Notes under the pieces: model-generated
Told to the model about the DNA's origin: nothing
The model's input: the letters and a program-made list of their open reading frames with translations, nothing else
The model's database searches: none
Part shown: piece by piece, positions 1-12,160 of the stretch
Numbering within the stretch: position 1 is the first letter of the stretch
Layout of the letters: each line of letters opens with the position of its first letter
Program-made: the position numbers and the translations under genes
From: Tiliqua scincoides
Taxonomy: Eukaryota > Chordata > Lepidosauria > Squamata > Scincidae
Length of the DNA stretch: 64,000 nt
Assembly: GCF_035046505.1 (NCBI RefSeq)
Contig: NC_089823.1
Coordinates: forward strand, 33,962,388 to 34,026,387
Direction: 5' to 3'

Positions 1-64
1 TGTTCAATGAAGAGAAAAGTGCATTCTGGGAAAAGCAGAAGACTGCAGATCGTTATAGTGACAG
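1..64 (+). CDS. CCDC191: CCDC191 penultimate exon (partial)
   Basis: Open in the frame starting at base 3 (TTC AAT GAA GAG). It ends GAC AG followed by the donor GTGACT. The 5' boundary is outside the window. The charged composition fits a coiled-coil protein, and the 2-base overhang matches the 1-base start of the exon at 4052. Confidence 0.65.
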
Positions 65-3000
65 GTGACTATAGAAATACAATATTTCTTGTTTTCACTC
101 GAATTGTATTTTCTGCCAAAAATATTCACCCTTTTCCTGTATGTATTGTCCTCATAATGGGCATGCTTGGGAGAAATGAATGTAAAGCAATTATTGATAT
201 TTTAGTTACAGAATTAAAGAATGGCAGGTATTCAAAACCTAGTGATGTTCAGATGGTCGTCCACCAGGTCTTGACTCTTTTTCTATTCTTTAGTGATGTC
301 AAGGGAATCTAACTTCCTGAGGGTTCTGAATCTCTCATAATCATTAACTGAGAGTAGGACATATCACAAAACTGCTTTTAAGAGCATATTACTTCATTGG
401 AAAAAGTGGGAAAAGTTATAACTAGTAGTATCAGTCATTGACCTTGAAAAACAGGAGAACAAACAAAGCGAAGGCCAAAATGTGTGAGTAATAGTGAACA
501 AAAACTTCACTTAAATGTCAAAACTGTTTCAAGGACAAAAAAAAAAAAAAAGGTGGGGGGCAGCAAATTAATTTCATGGAGTCTTCCAATGCTTGCAATC
601 AAAATACAAGCAGTGTCCACCATCACAAAATGTTTTGATCTGAAATGTCCTTTCAAGTGCCCTAACAATATTGTTACTGGATTCTTTGGGATCTCATATC
701 CAATAACATCCTTTATAAATTTTACAGTATTAGAGCCCAATCCTGTGGTCGGCGGCATGGCTCTTTGCCGTAAGGCACGTTTGCGGGGCTCACCGCCAGG
801 CTCCCGCCGGTGCTAGCCCAGCACTGGCTGGCGTGTGGGGTGGTCACCCAGGTTCCGCGGCTCAGCGGTCTTCCGCTCAGCGGACCACAGAGCACCAGAA
901 CAGCAGGCAGGGGTGTGGACGGGGCGAGGGGGGAGGTCGACGAGGGCAGAGAGAGGGCGGGTGGGAGGCGTGCCAAGGGGCAGGCGGGAGGTGTGCCGGG
1001 GAAATGGGCAGGAGGAAGATCCGTGGAGCTGTGCTCTGCAGGACCCAGGGCGCTCGTGGAGGGCTGTGCAACCTACACGAGCACCTTTTCCTTACCGCTG
1101 ACCTTTTGGTCGGCAGTAAAGTGAGTAGCCCCATTGCAGGACTGCTTACCTTACTCGGGGGAAGGGAACGAATGTCCCCTTCTCTGGAGGAGCCTCCTGC
1201 GGTAGCGCGGAAGGCGCAGGATTCGGCAGCAGCCCTTCTTGGTGCCACTGAGCCTGGACGCTCTGGGCAGCTCAGGATTAGGCTGTTAGTCCACAATTGT
1301 TGCATTTTTCATTTTTTATTAAAAGTGCATGCATTTTAAAGTGCATTTCCGTTTTGAGTACTTGATATTAGAAGTATATCAGATAGTGTCAGTTGTCTAT
1401 TCAAACTGTTCACAGACATAATCCTTTGAATATATTTTGGAATTGGCAGGTATGGAGGAAGGAAGTGGCAAATCACTGAATGTCCAATACCCTGTCAATA
1501 ATACTCTTCCATAGAGCCTCAAGTTCCCTCCTTTTGTAAATTTTTCTTGCTGACTCCTCCAGCTTTTCTTTCTTTGTAAACTTTGAAGATCTGCTTCAAA
1601 AGTACAATGAAGAATGCTGTGCTATGTAATGAGAAGTATTAGTCTTTGAATTTTTTTTAGGTAAGGTGTCCTGGATATGTGCAGATGGAAATAGAATAAC
1701 GAGATCCAAGTTCTCCATGCAAGCTAGACAATCTACAACTATTTAGGGCAGAATCCCATGTTACAAAGCAAACAAGTGTTACCCAACCCTGTGTTTGCAT
1801 CATAATGGTAATGCGAGGGGAGGAACATTTGCAAGAGAGAATCGAGCACTGGAGGTTTAAACCCCCCACATATTCTTCCCTACAAATGTCCCCTTTTCCT
1901 GCATTCATGTTTACAAACCAGCCTGTATGTGTTGTTATAATGTGCAGTTTCACCCCCCAAAAAAGAGGTACTAGTGGTTGGTAATATTCACTTATGAATT
2001 AAGAATGCACTATATAGTTTGCAGGATAATTCTCCATAGCAGTTGAAGCCAGCACAATGCCCACTGAATTATGCTGAGCTGGCATTTGTCTTGTTCCAAT
2101 TTGTTCTGTTCTCTGCACTGGCAGATGTTCCCAGACTCCCCCGGGAATCAGTGGGAGAATGGATTTATTTTCTGCCCTCTGTTGGAGAAGAGCTTTACAT
2201 GCTGCTCAAAGATTTTGGAGTCCTAAGGGATCACTGTAGTCTTAACAAGTCTTTTAAAACTTGCCTCATTCGTTCCTCCTATCATGTCAGTGTGGGAAGA
2301 GCTTGGAGCATTCTCTCCAGCACTCTGTTCTCATGGAAAAGATGGCTCTGAAGAGATTTTCAGTACACCTACAGGAAGATATTTGGTTTCCCTAATTTAT
2401 ATAGTTCATTCACCTAATAACTGTACCATGTTAGACTCATTCTGGATATGATTACCGGCATCCCCCATCCATGAATCCAGTATCCACAGGTTTGCTTATC
2501 AGTGCTTCTCCACTTGTGCTCCTGCGCCCATTATCTTTGTTTTTCTTTATTAGCAGTGGAAGCATACATTTTTTGCTTAACAGAGGAATAGTTTCTTGCT
2601 TAACTGAGGAACATGACAGGCAGGCAGCCTGAATGCTAAAGGGACACAGCCAGAACGTGAACAGAAAGCAAGAAGCTTCCAGTTAACATTTTGTTAGTCT
2701 CTTCCTTCTAGCATGCAGGCTGCCTGCAAGAAACAAGAAAATGCATGTTTCTATTGCTAATAAAGAAAAACAAAGGGTAATGGATGTGGGGGTGGGGGGG
2801 AAGGAGCATTGTAATTTATATAGGGTTTCCTGTATCCACAGTTTACCTATCCATTGGGGGCCCCAGAGCACAATCCCTGTGAGTATGGGGGGAGATGCCT
2901 ATATGTGATCTTTGCTTTCTATAATTTAACTTATTTCTGTTAGCTAAAACCAGTTATTAATTCAGTTTATTATTAAGATTTTAGTCTTAACAAGCTGATT

Positions 3001-4184
3001 CATCTACCATTAATGAGATACAAGACTTTTTGGTCAGCTCAGTTATTTTATTTCATTTTGTTCCTACCCTACCTTTCTATAAAAATAATTGGTATCTACT
3101 ACAAGCCTCAACTTGCTCTCCCTTGGTACTTAAGGAGTAATAAGATGTTGGGGCCAAAGAGTCCAGAATTGAGCAGAGACATCAAGGCATTCACTGTGTA
3201 AGGTTCTCTTACCTGCATATTGTCAGAACATAACAAAAGGGAAATGCAAATATAGGAAGAAAGGGGGGGGGCATTCATTTTTTAATAATAATTAAGAAGC
3301 ATGTTGGCGTTAATTGTATTAAATTGTCTCTTCTCTCTCTCATTTGGGCTCCAGGTTGAAAGGAAGTAAGCCATAGGCTGCAGACTTTACTTCAGTCCAA
3401 CAGTCAAGCCTGGCCACTGTGGGATGCAGTTCAGTTTTTGGTTCTGGTACAGGGACTGTCATTAGCCCCCAGGGGTTTTGGGGGTTTCTTTTTTAAAAGC
3501 ATTGTGTTTTTTTAAATGAAGACTTAGAGCGCACTCCTAACCAACTTTCTAGCACTGGCTTAGCTGTGCCAGTGGGGCATGTGCTGTATCCTGCAGTTAG
3601 GAGGCAATCGTGGAGGCCTCCTCAAGGTTAGGCAACGTTTGTTCCTTTACCTCGGAGTTGCATTGCCCTTATGTCGGTGCTGGAAAGTGGGTTAGGATTG
3701 CACCCATAGTTTCAGTCTTCACCCTGGGCTCATCTTAGTATCCTGTCCGTCTGTCCTCCCAACACCCATTTTAACAGGTGGCAGTTGTAGGAATAATTGC
3801 ATCCTCTGTTAGTAAACTAGAACATATAGTGCATTCAACTCTGCCCAGGTTGTGCAGTGAATAGTTAAGTTCCTTTCACTTTATGGTGAGCTTTGCATTC
3901 ACAGGAATCATGTAGGATTTTTTTTACAAAGAATGTGAGAACAAGATAAAAAGAAAGAAACCTATTAATACATGTTTTAACAGACGTATGCATGCTACTT
4001 TTTAATTCTGGTATTTTGGGTTTGTCTTTCCCTGTACAATTTTTCATACAGGAGAATAATGCAGAGTACATTCAGGGTCTGGAAGCAATTCCCAGCACTG
4101 ATGAAAGAAGAAAGGGAAAAGGAAAAGCGGCTAGAACAGTTAAGGAAGAAAGTTGCTGAAATTCTCCCAGACTTCCAAAGATGA
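1..4184 (+). CDS. CCDC191: CCDC191 (KIAA1407), 3' end: last two coding exons
   Basis: This is the carboxy end of a coiled-coil protein entering from the left edge. Coding exons are 1-64 (5' part outside the window) and 4052-4184. Exon 1-64 reads FNEEKSAFWEKQKTADRYSD and ends in AG before a GTGACT donor. The next exon starts with G after a pyrimidine-rich TACAG acceptor, so the split Arg codon is restored. The last exon reads RRIMQSTFRVWKQFPALMKE and later LRKKVAEILPDFQR, then TGA at 4182-4184. It is basic, glutamate-rich and likely helical, and the FxxW spacing resembles SFI1-like helical repeats. The name rests on remembered similarity to the CCDC191 C-terminus and on position: in mammals CCDC191 lies tail-to-tail with ZDHHC23, as here. 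Its function is poorly known. The identity is likely rather than proven. Confidence 0.72.
733..1285. mobile_element. GC-rich PIF/Harbinger-type MITE
   Basis: The ends are GAGCCCAATCCT and AGGATTAGGCTG, an imperfect inverted repeat, each flanked by TTA (730-732 and 1286-1288). This is the 3-bp target duplication of PIF/Harbinger elements. The interior is very GC-rich, so several long frames stay open by chance, but none looks like a protein. The terminal motif matches the shorter elements at 3527, 37435, 51039 and 61186. Confidence 0.65.
2458..2900. mobile_element. Foldback DNA transposon remnant (TA-flanked)
   Basis: The outer ends are inverted copies: GGCATCCCCCATCC near 2458 and GGGGGGAGATGCC near 2888-2900, with TATCCACAG-type motifs just inside each. 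An inner arm (around 2537-2560, TTTGTTTTTCTTTATTAGCA) pairs with a complementary stretch near 2754-2777. TA lies next to both ends, which suggests a mariner/Tigger-like origin. There is no coding sequence. Confidence 0.5.
3527..3705. mobile_element. PIF/Harbinger-type MITE
   Basis: Starts GAGCGCACTCCTAACC after TTA (3524-3526) and ends GGTTAGGATTGCACCC before ATA, a decayed TTA duplication. The interior shares the CAGCACTGG...TGCCAGTGGGGCATGTG theme with the elements at 37435 and 51039. Confidence 0.65.
4052..4184 (+). CDS. CCDC191: CCDC191 terminal coding exon
   Basis: The acceptor is TTTTCATACAG ending at 4051. The exon encodes 43 complete codons plus TGA after the split Arg. It is lysine/glutamate/arginine-rich (MKEEREKEKRLEQLRKKV), which is typical of a coiled coil. 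A variant poly(A) signal ATTAAA lies at 5227-5232, but I cannot say whether it is used. No AATAAA is evident in the first kilobase after the stop. Confidence 0.72.
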
Positions 4185-6334
4185 CCTATGGATTCCACAC
4201 TATTAAGGCCTGCAAAATTGGGTGCAGAGAGTTAATGTGCACCATTCACTGGTTGTCAATGAATTTGTGAAGACATTCCAGGAAGTTGTAGTCTTGTGTG
4301 TATGTTTGTCTCTCTCCACAGTGTTGCAGCATCTTTGCTGTTCCAGTGAAATATCAACTCCAGCTTTTTGCTGCAAGCAAAAGGAGACTCAGGTCAGTGC
4401 TTTTCTTTTCCAGCTTCCGGTCTACATCCGTTGGCTTGCTTGTAATGACAACCAATAGCATGAAAATACCATTGCCCCTCTGCATACATGCAGACACATA
4501 GATCTATGGGATATTTATTATTATTTGTGGTACTATCCTGTAACCGCAGCATGAATGTGAAAACCACAGTTATAAAAGTAGGGCAAAAAGTAAAAATTGG
4601 TATTTTCCAAACATACACTACCGCATCAGGAAGAAGAGCAATGATTGGGTGGGAAGATTCTCACAGTCATGGTTGGAATAGTGAATATTCACACATATTC
4701 ATCAATGATAACAGGTGCACCATAGGCAAATAGCTTCCATATATGTATGTATTGAGAGCATATCGGTTCCAGTGACTCTGTTGTGCCACAAAATGGACTT
4801 CTGCTGTAAGCTATGTGCTCTTGGTACTGAAATGTCACTTTTTGTTCAGGATCTCTGTGGTTCACTGTTTACACTTCTCCCGTTATGCAAATGACTATAT
4901 TTTATGTTTGTTCATAGGAAGTTGAAATAATACACTATTTTTAAAATGCTTTAATATCCCAAGCAAGGGATAACTTGCTTGGTTACCAACTCTAAAGTCA
5001 TGCAAGGGTTTCTCAAGTACAGAGAAGGGTATTTAATCTGCATTTGATACAATGATGGTTTTTAATCCTGAACATCTGAGCAACAGTGAGTGGCTCTGTC
5101 ATTGGCCAACTCTTGAGACACAAAGCTCCTTCAAAATTTGACTACATCAGGAGAAAGAGATGGGTAGGGGGTGTCCTGAACTTTTGAATGTCAGAAAAAT
5201 CCTGTCAGTGGGTTGGAAAAATTCTCATTAAAATGCCCTTGATTATCAAAGCCATTTTGATACTTGTGTTGGAAGCCAGTTGGAGTACCTGACAGTAAAT
5301 TAAGAGAAGTGACATGGGTTCAAATATAATCTGCAAATGCCCCTTTCAGTCAAGTTTGGCTCTTTGGGCTAAAAGCTAAAAATTGGCAATAGCGTTGAAG
5401 CCATTAATGAGTCTCTGGCATTAGCTGTGCACCCAACTTTGGGTGGGAGAAGGGCAGGGAATAAGTGGCTGGTGCTTGCTTTTTCACTGTAGCCTGTGCA
5501 TCCAGCTGGTGTCTAGCAGGGAGTGTTTACACAACAAAGGCACCAGATTGGGCTGAATGTTTGCTTAGCTGCTGCATAACATTGGGGATCAGAGAATGTA
5601 TCCCTGTTAAGTGATGCACACCTGTATATTTTAGCACAGCAGTCTGTTGAATTCTCAGGAAGCCGTGAAACTGACTGGTATGATTTACTACTTGTAATTC
5701 TCTGTCTAGCTTTGGGCAAAGTTCAAGAAGATGAAATATACTACCAATACCTGTACTCAGCCTTATTCCTTGCTGATTTCATTTAGATAGCCACACTGAG
5801 GATGACTAAACTTCTCCATTTAGGTACATGCCTGATCCATCCAGGCATTGGCAGAGATTTCAGTGGGACGTAAGCGTGTCTGGATTTTAAAAAAGAGAAT
5901 GCTATCTAAACATCTGACTTGGCTCTCAGAGAGGGAGAAAGAGTGCCTCATTATAAACAAATATTTCAGTTCAGGTCCTTATCCTTTTCCTACGGTATAG
6001 GGGGAAAAACCTTCAAGCCTACTGCCACACTCAACCCAGGTTACAACCACAAGGGCAGCGTACCCAATGAACAGGCTCAGAGAGGTAATAACACATTTAG
6101 ATTTATAGACCAGCTTTGTGTGGCTAAGGAGGAATCCAGTACTGTGCTAATCAAAACCATGTTTTGGAAAAACAAGCAAATGTCAAATATTTAAGCCCAT
6201 TTTTTTATTTCGCTAATTTCATTTGGATAGCATAAGCCGTAGGCTATGCTGAAGAACAAATGGCTAAATTCTAATGCACTGACCAAATGACTGTCTTTTT
6301 AATAAGGGAGGGGAAGAGGGGAGTAGGCAGCCGC

Positions 6335-6700
6335 AATCTATAATAATAATAATAATACAGTTATTTATATACCGCCTTCCTTGGTCGTCAGATTTCTCCT
6401 CAGACTTTATTCAAGGCGGTTTACATAGGCAGGCTAATTAAATCCCCATAGGGATTTTTACAATTGAAAGAAGGTTCTATCTTTCAAGAACCACAACATT
6501 CAGATGTTTCTTCCTGATCTGGTTTCACGTTCTGGCCTCCATCCTCCCACGCTAAGAGCAGATGGAATAACTCGGCTCAGCTTGTCAGCTGCTTCAAGGT
6601 CGCACGGTGCCGGTGGCCTCGAACTGGCGACCTGCGGATGTTATCTTCAGGGAAATAGAGGCTCTACCCTCTAGACCAGACCTCCTGCCTAGCTGTTTAG
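6335..6700 (-). mobile_element. tRNA-derived SINE with (AAT)n tail
   Basis: Read on the minus strand it begins near 6695 with a tRNA-like head: an A-box-like GGTCTAGAGGGTAGAGCC and a B-box-like CCAGTTCGAGGCC. It continues to a 3' end GGCGGTATATAAATAACTG followed by (TAT/ATT)n at 6337-6360. The 3' end is shared with the copy at 27478-27690. The GGCGGTATATAAATA end resembles L2-type 3' ends in reptiles. I have not assigned a family name. Confidence 0.55.
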
Positions 6701-9148
6701 CTGTCTAGCTGTTTGCAGTTTGTTTTTGTTGTTTTTTTACTAGTCAGCAAACATAGTAACATAACCTTCTCCATGAAACAGATGTATCCGCGCCGAGATG
6801 CCTCACTGGCAGATCTGATAGCAGCTCTTTGAAAACAAAGGGATTTGCCAGACATCTGACAATATCATTTCCAGCAGATGCTGGTAGCAGGCTACTCTAA
6901 AGCATTTCACTATTCTTGATGAGCTGTTTAAGAAACAACTCCCATCCTTTTCCTGCAATGGATGTTAGGATGCATACATAGCCCCCTGGCCCCTCTGTTG
7001 TGCATGTCTGAAGGTTTGTCTTGGCTGGAGCTTTTTGCACCCAGCTTCATAAGCTAAATATCAAAAGTGTTCCTATTATAATTGTGAACCTCCCTCCCTT
7101 TCCTTACAAAAATACTCAGAACTCAACATGCCATTTTCATATTTTTATTTGACTTGGAATTGCATCCACCTAAAATGCTGGGTGCATAAACAATACCACT
7201 GCTCTGTTTGATAAAACTCACAGAAAGTATTTCACAAACTTCCAAGTCCCAACTGGGGAAAGATTCAAGTTACCAGCAATTCTGGTCTCTTATCCTATAT
7301 TTTTCTGTTGTCAGGTTTTGCAAAACATGAACTACCGAGAAGACATGTTTCCAGGTTTTGTTTTTAATTCGAGTACTTTACTGTACAGCAGAACCTGGCA
7401 GTAGAATCAAGTCTTCAGATAAATGACACTTAAAATACAATACAGAAAATATCCATATTTGTACCATCCTCCTCTACAGAAGCAAAATACATTCATATCC
7501 AGATTTTTTTAAATTACAGAACATGTAATTAAGACACTAGACAGTGAGGCAGTTATTACTTGCTTTAGAGGAGATACTCTCAGCAAATTATTTTAAGACA
7601 CTTGAAAGCAATCTACTTTGAAAGAAAAAGCACCATTAATACAAGAAGGCTGAAATGCTGCTGGCTCATTGGGAAGGGTAATAAAAATGTGGAGTAAATA
7701 TCTAAGTTATTTAACACCTCTACAAAACAGCTGGCAAGCATGTGACTGGAAAAACACAGCAGGTTTATTCCTGACACTGTGCTTTTTACCCAGTGCTGTG
7801 CTTATAATATAAATCTGGTGTCTTATGGGTATGACCTTGCCCCCAGGCAGTCAGACCTTGAAATTTCAAGAGGGTCTGTTAATTGAAATTCACTGTACAA
7901 CACAAATTGATTTTTTTAAAAGAGAAAAAAGTTAAGTTTTTAAACTTTCAAAGTGATTGTGTGAAACCATAATGGGGAAAATATTTTCCTAGGCTAATTA
8001 ACCCGGTTTCATCCAAAACTAGATCTTTTTAAAATACAGATGAGTTTTAAAGATGCAACAGATTTTTTTCATTTCCTGCCAAAGTGAAAGATGAGCTCTG
8101 AGCTTTCTGTATACCCAACACAGAAGCTACTATGGCCAGGTGGGCTCGGAACACAATTGCCCAAATAGAGAAGACTAAATTATGTATAATTTATTTCACA
8201 TGAAGGGTAAAGTGGTTTGCCTTCAGTATAAAAGCCAGCTGGCATTACCCTCCACTTATTTGCTGCAATGTGTAAGAGCATTTAACAAATCTTTAAACCC
8301 CCTGAGCCTATTTGTGGCTATTGAACTACCTTTCCATGGCAACATTTCCTTCTAACAATGTGCTATGTTTCAAAGACACGCATGAGGTAATGCTTTCAGC
8401 CTTTCTCAAGGAAAGCTAAAAGGTATAAAACATTCATCCTGACATTCAATGATCACTCTAAAATTCCTTCAACAACTGGGTTTTTATCTATGATGCCCAG
8501 GTCTGCCTAATCAGCCCACAACCATGCAATGTAAACAAGAATACTTCACCAGTTTCCCAAGGCTGTAGCAAGAGGCTAACTAAACATGAAGGCAAGAGCT
8601 CGTTGTACTGTAGTCTGGGCATAAGCAGAGAACCACTAGGATTCAAGAATTCAGTTATATTTGCTCTAAATAAGACATATCCTATGTTTTAGCCCACATT
8701 CTTAATACCAACACTAGCTACAGTACTTACAAATTGCCACATTGATAGAGCAAGACTCCAGTCTCAGTTTCCCAGCTTCCGGACTATGCCAATAGTGGCT
8801 GCTAAATTTTTTTCCTACTGTATATTTTCTACAATCTATTAGAATAGAAAAAATTAATACATTTAATGGAAGTTCTGGGTTGTGTATAGAATGTTTATGA
8901 TAATAGCAAATACCTCACTTTGTGCTAGGCATAAGTTGAGACTTCCATTAAAAAAATACAGATGGGGAAAAAAGCTTTCACTTTTAAGACAGATGGGAGA
9001 GAGGAAATTAGATAATTCATTGGAAAGGGCTGCAAAGTAAGAAGCTTTACATGTGGAACATTGTAGGTTCACGGTTTGGTACCTGCAGGTAGGGCTAGAA
9101 GAGGCCCCTGCCCAAGAACCTGGAGAGTTGCTGCATGACCGTGTAGAC

Positions 9149-9422
9149 CAGTGCACTCCAAACTGGAGACCACTGCATTCCAGAAAAGGCTTTTCCAGCA
9201 CAAATGAAATGCTCTGTTCTGCCAGGAAGCCTCCTTACTGTGCCACCGATCTCCCCCAAACTGCATGTGGGCCAGCTGTGTCTGCCCAGAAATCCAGGCA
9301 CAAAGCTTGCTGGGGCAACTGACACTGGAAGTGGCTGGAGGAATGAAGCATTCTGCTCACCTGGGGGACAGATTCGACTGTGTGCCAGATCTGGCCTGCA
9401 GGCCACAGTATGGAGAGCCCTG
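9149..9422. mobile_element. Non-autonomous hAT element
   Basis: Starts CAGTGCACTCCAAACTGG and ends GGAGAGCCCTG. The flanking 8-mers are GTGTAGAC (9141-9148) and GTATAGAC (9423-9430), seven of eight matching. It is related in its ends and its CAGGAA...CTGGGGCA interior to the element at 23102-23420. It has no transposase gene. Confidence 0.65.
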
Positions 9423-9462
9423 GTATAGACCACATTGAGCTAGATGTAGGAATAGTCTGACT

Positions 9463-9826
9463 CAGTGTTTCTCAAACTGGGGGTCAGGATTCACTTGGTG
9501 GGTCGCAATCCAATTTCAGGTGGGTCCCCATTCATTTCAACATTTTATTTTTAATATATTAGACTTGATGCTACCATAGCATGTGACTGCATTTGGGGAA
9601 ATGTTACAGACCTATACTTTTAACAGACTACTATGCATATATTTTTAACAATGATAGTAAATAGGACTTACTCCTGGATAAGTGTGGATAGGATTGCAGC
9701 CTAGGATTGTTAAAAATTTTCCTGCTTGATGATGTCACTTCAGGTCATGACATAACTTCCGGTGGGTACCAACATGATTCTTTTTCTAAAAAGTGGGTTC
9801 CAATGCCAAATGTGTGAGAACCACTG
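9463..9826. mobile_element. Non-autonomous hAT element with perfect 8-bp duplication
   Basis: Ends are CAGTGTTTCTCAAACTGGG and GAGAACCACTG. GTCTGACT is present exactly on both sides (9455-9462 and 9827-9834). The interior includes a short block (about 9655-9705, GGACTTACTCCTGGATAAGT) shared with the short repeats at 45791 and 53731. Confidence 0.75.
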
Positions 9827-10302
9827 GTCTGACTCGATATGACAGCTTCATAAGTCATGTGTGTTTAAAGGCAGCAATTCCTCCAGCATTGATTATCTGC
9901 TGCATTAAAGGCATTGGTAACCGAGCACTGGTATGCTAAAACAAAATGGGTCCAACACTCAGTTTCTTTTTGATTTGTGCAGTTTCTGCTTATGCTGATG
10001 GCAAGGCCCTGCTTCTCTTTCAAAAGGAGAAAACTTATCTTCGGTAACAAAGGCAAATTCAATCTCTCCCTGCCTTTGAACCATTCTTAGAACATGTGCA
10101 TATATTGGTAATGGAAGTGACCCTTTGAAGAGCTGAAAGACTAGTCAATTCAAATGCAAAAGACGCTCAAGCACTTCAACAGGCACTTATGCCTGAGCTG
10201 AGGTTATTTCAGTTTCATTTTGTTTAGATGAAGGCTTCCATTGCCTGCAAAGGTACTGGTTCCATTCCAACTGTATGAGTAGAGTTACAATGCTCTTTGC
10301 AG

Positions 10303-10500
10303 GGAAGGGCCACAGTGCAGTGACAAGCAGCTGCTTTACACATAGAAGGTTGCAGGTTCAGTTTCTGGGATCACCAGGCAGGCCTAGGAAAGACTCCTCT
10401 CTGAAATCCTGGAGAGCTGCTACCAGTCATTGCAAACAATACAGAGCTGGATGGGACCAATGGTCCAAACTCATTATAAAGTGTACCTTATTTCAGCAGC
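10303..10500 (+). mobile_element. tRNA-derived SINE
   Basis: The head GGGCCACAGTGCAGTGACAA leads to a B-box-like GGTTGCAGGTTCAGTTTCTG. The middle matches the SINEs at 9026 and 30351 (AAAGACTCC, CTGAAATCCTGGAGAGCTGC, ACAGAGCTGGATGGACC-like). Confidence 0.55.
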
Positions 10501-11252
10501 AAAACTGTCACAAAGAATAGGTAAGGTATTCCTCACCAGCTGAAATACAATGATTGCAACTAAGTAAATCAACCCTTTTATACATGATCCAAAGATAGTA
10601 TCACTTCCAGTCCTGTAGAACAGACCGTCATACTTTGGCCCTGTATAAATGGCACCTGCATCTATTTGACCTGATTGTCTGAACGATTATGATGGGAATG
10701 CTACATAAAACAAGAAGTCCAGCTTAAGCCAACAGCCAGAATTATTAAAATGACTTAAATATGCTATCCAAATTCCATCCGTTTTTACCATATAATTTTT
10801 TCATTTTAAATTACTTTCTGAGGCTCAGTACTATATTGCTAATTTTTAGGCTGTTTTAAAACTTAGATTCAGGTTTTTTTCACAATGGTTTTAATTTTTT
10901 CAATTTTGTGCATTATAGACCATGTTTCTGATTGAGGTTTTAGTTAGCTTTTAATAAGCTAATTGCATGCTTTGTGGCAGAGAAGAGGGGGCATTCAGCC
11001 CTGCCTTCCACTAGCCTCACAAATCACAGCTCTAAATACAAGGTCTCACCAAGGCACTTAACAAAACCACTGGAGCAACACTTTTACAAGAATGAAAAGA
11101 ATTTTTAAAAAATTCTGCATGGGAATGGAAGTTCCCTTTCTAATATTCCCTCCACTGACAAAACACAGGCCATGTAATGGCAGGCTAGAGTTTGGAAATT
11201 GCCCAGTGATTTGGTTATGGTATATTAAAATTGGACTGCGTTTACCTTAGAA

Positions 11253-11675
11253 CAATGGTTCTTAAACCTTTGTACAATCACCTGGCGAGAAGATGGGACT
11301 GCCAAAATCCTCACAGAGCTCTGTACACATTCATACTTTCTCACTATGTAAGGATCTGTGGGATGAGGCACTAATCCAACAAGGCATTAGAAGAAACCTA
11401 TAAATTCTCTCAGGTTCTCTCCTAAAAGTCAGATAGCCAGCCATGGAAAGAGATGACTCAGGGAGGAACTGTTGTGACTAGAAGTTCTGGCTGCTTCTTG
11501 CAGCTTCTGTAGTTAGCATAGTTATAGTTATAGTTAGTTTGGGTGGCTGCAATGGTAAATCTTTGCTGCTAGAAGGAAAGTACCTCTGGCACTGCCTCTT
11601 CCCTGGAACTTTTGATTTCCTCTCCAGGTGGCTTGCACCTTTCCTGGGGTCCACTTTATAGTTTGAGAATCACTG
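11253..11675. mobile_element. Non-autonomous hAT element
   Basis: Ends are CAATGGTTCTTAAACCTTTG and GTTTGAGAATCACTG, a diverged inverted pair of the CAGTGGTTCTCAAAC type. Flanking 8-mers are CCTTAGAA (11245-11252) and CCTTCTAA (11676-11683). Confidence 0.65.
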
Positions 11676-12160
11676 CCTTCTAATGCAAGATGCTGCATTG
11701 GAACCAGAAAACATATTCTGCCCTTTAGTGACATGCCGATATCAACTTGATGACTCAACACAACCCAAGCACCAGTGCATCAATTAGCTGATTTACAATA
11801 TGTATGTACATAACATGACAACCCTAGCTAATTGTACAAACTGCTTCCACAGTAAAAGCACAGAGTCTGAGGTTATGTCAAATGATATGAAAGCTCCATC
11901 TCTAGTATCTGATGTATGATGTTTCATACAAAAACACTGAACATGCATGGGTAGTCACTTCCGTACTTGCATCTTTCCTATCCTGTGACACAGTGCATGT
12001 TTCTTTCTGAGAAAAAGTTTCAGCTTACAATATGGCTTTAGAGACTGCAGTCTGTTTCCTAGCTTCCAGCAAGGAAGAGTGACCTGCCCTTAATGTTTTA
12101 AGACATGGATGATTAGATGAGTAACCAAGGAGTTAACTCCGTGTGATTGATAACGCTACT

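Larger units (their letters stand above)
65..4051 (+). other. Last intron of CCDC191
   Basis: About 4 kb between a GTGACT donor and a TACAG acceptor. It holds a GC-rich Harbinger-type MITE (733-1285), a foldback DNA element (about 2458-2900) and another Harbinger-type MITE (3527-3705). The rest is AT-rich unique-looking sequence. I saw no exon in it. Confidence 0.6.
9026..9866 (+). mobile_element. tRNA-derived SINE interrupted by two hAT elements
   Basis: SINE sequence occurs in three blocks: about 9026-9148, 9423-9462 and 9827-9866. Together they parallel the uninterrupted copies at 10303 and 30351: a tRNA-like head, then a GGAGAGxTGCTG middle, a GAGCTAGATG part and a GTCTGACTC...GACAGCTTCAT end. 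The gaps are hAT elements with 8-bp target duplications (9149-9422 and 9463-9826). Confidence 0.6.
4185..12160. other. Tail-to-tail intergenic region CCDC191/ZDHHC23 with both 3' UTRs
   Basis: About 8 kb between two convergent stop codons, so it contains both 3' UTRs, whose ends I cannot fix. Recognisable repeats are at 6335-6700, 9026-9866, 10303-10500 and 11253-11675. The stretches 4185-6330 and 6720-9025 are AT-rich, show no protein-like frame and contain no repeat I can name. Confidence 0.55.

Noticed and set aside
722-1339. Several overlapping long open frames in GC-rich sequence, looking like a new gene or promoter
   Set aside because: They lie inside a TTA-flanked element with inverted ends, and the peptides are low-complexity Arg/Gly/Pro-rich on both strands.
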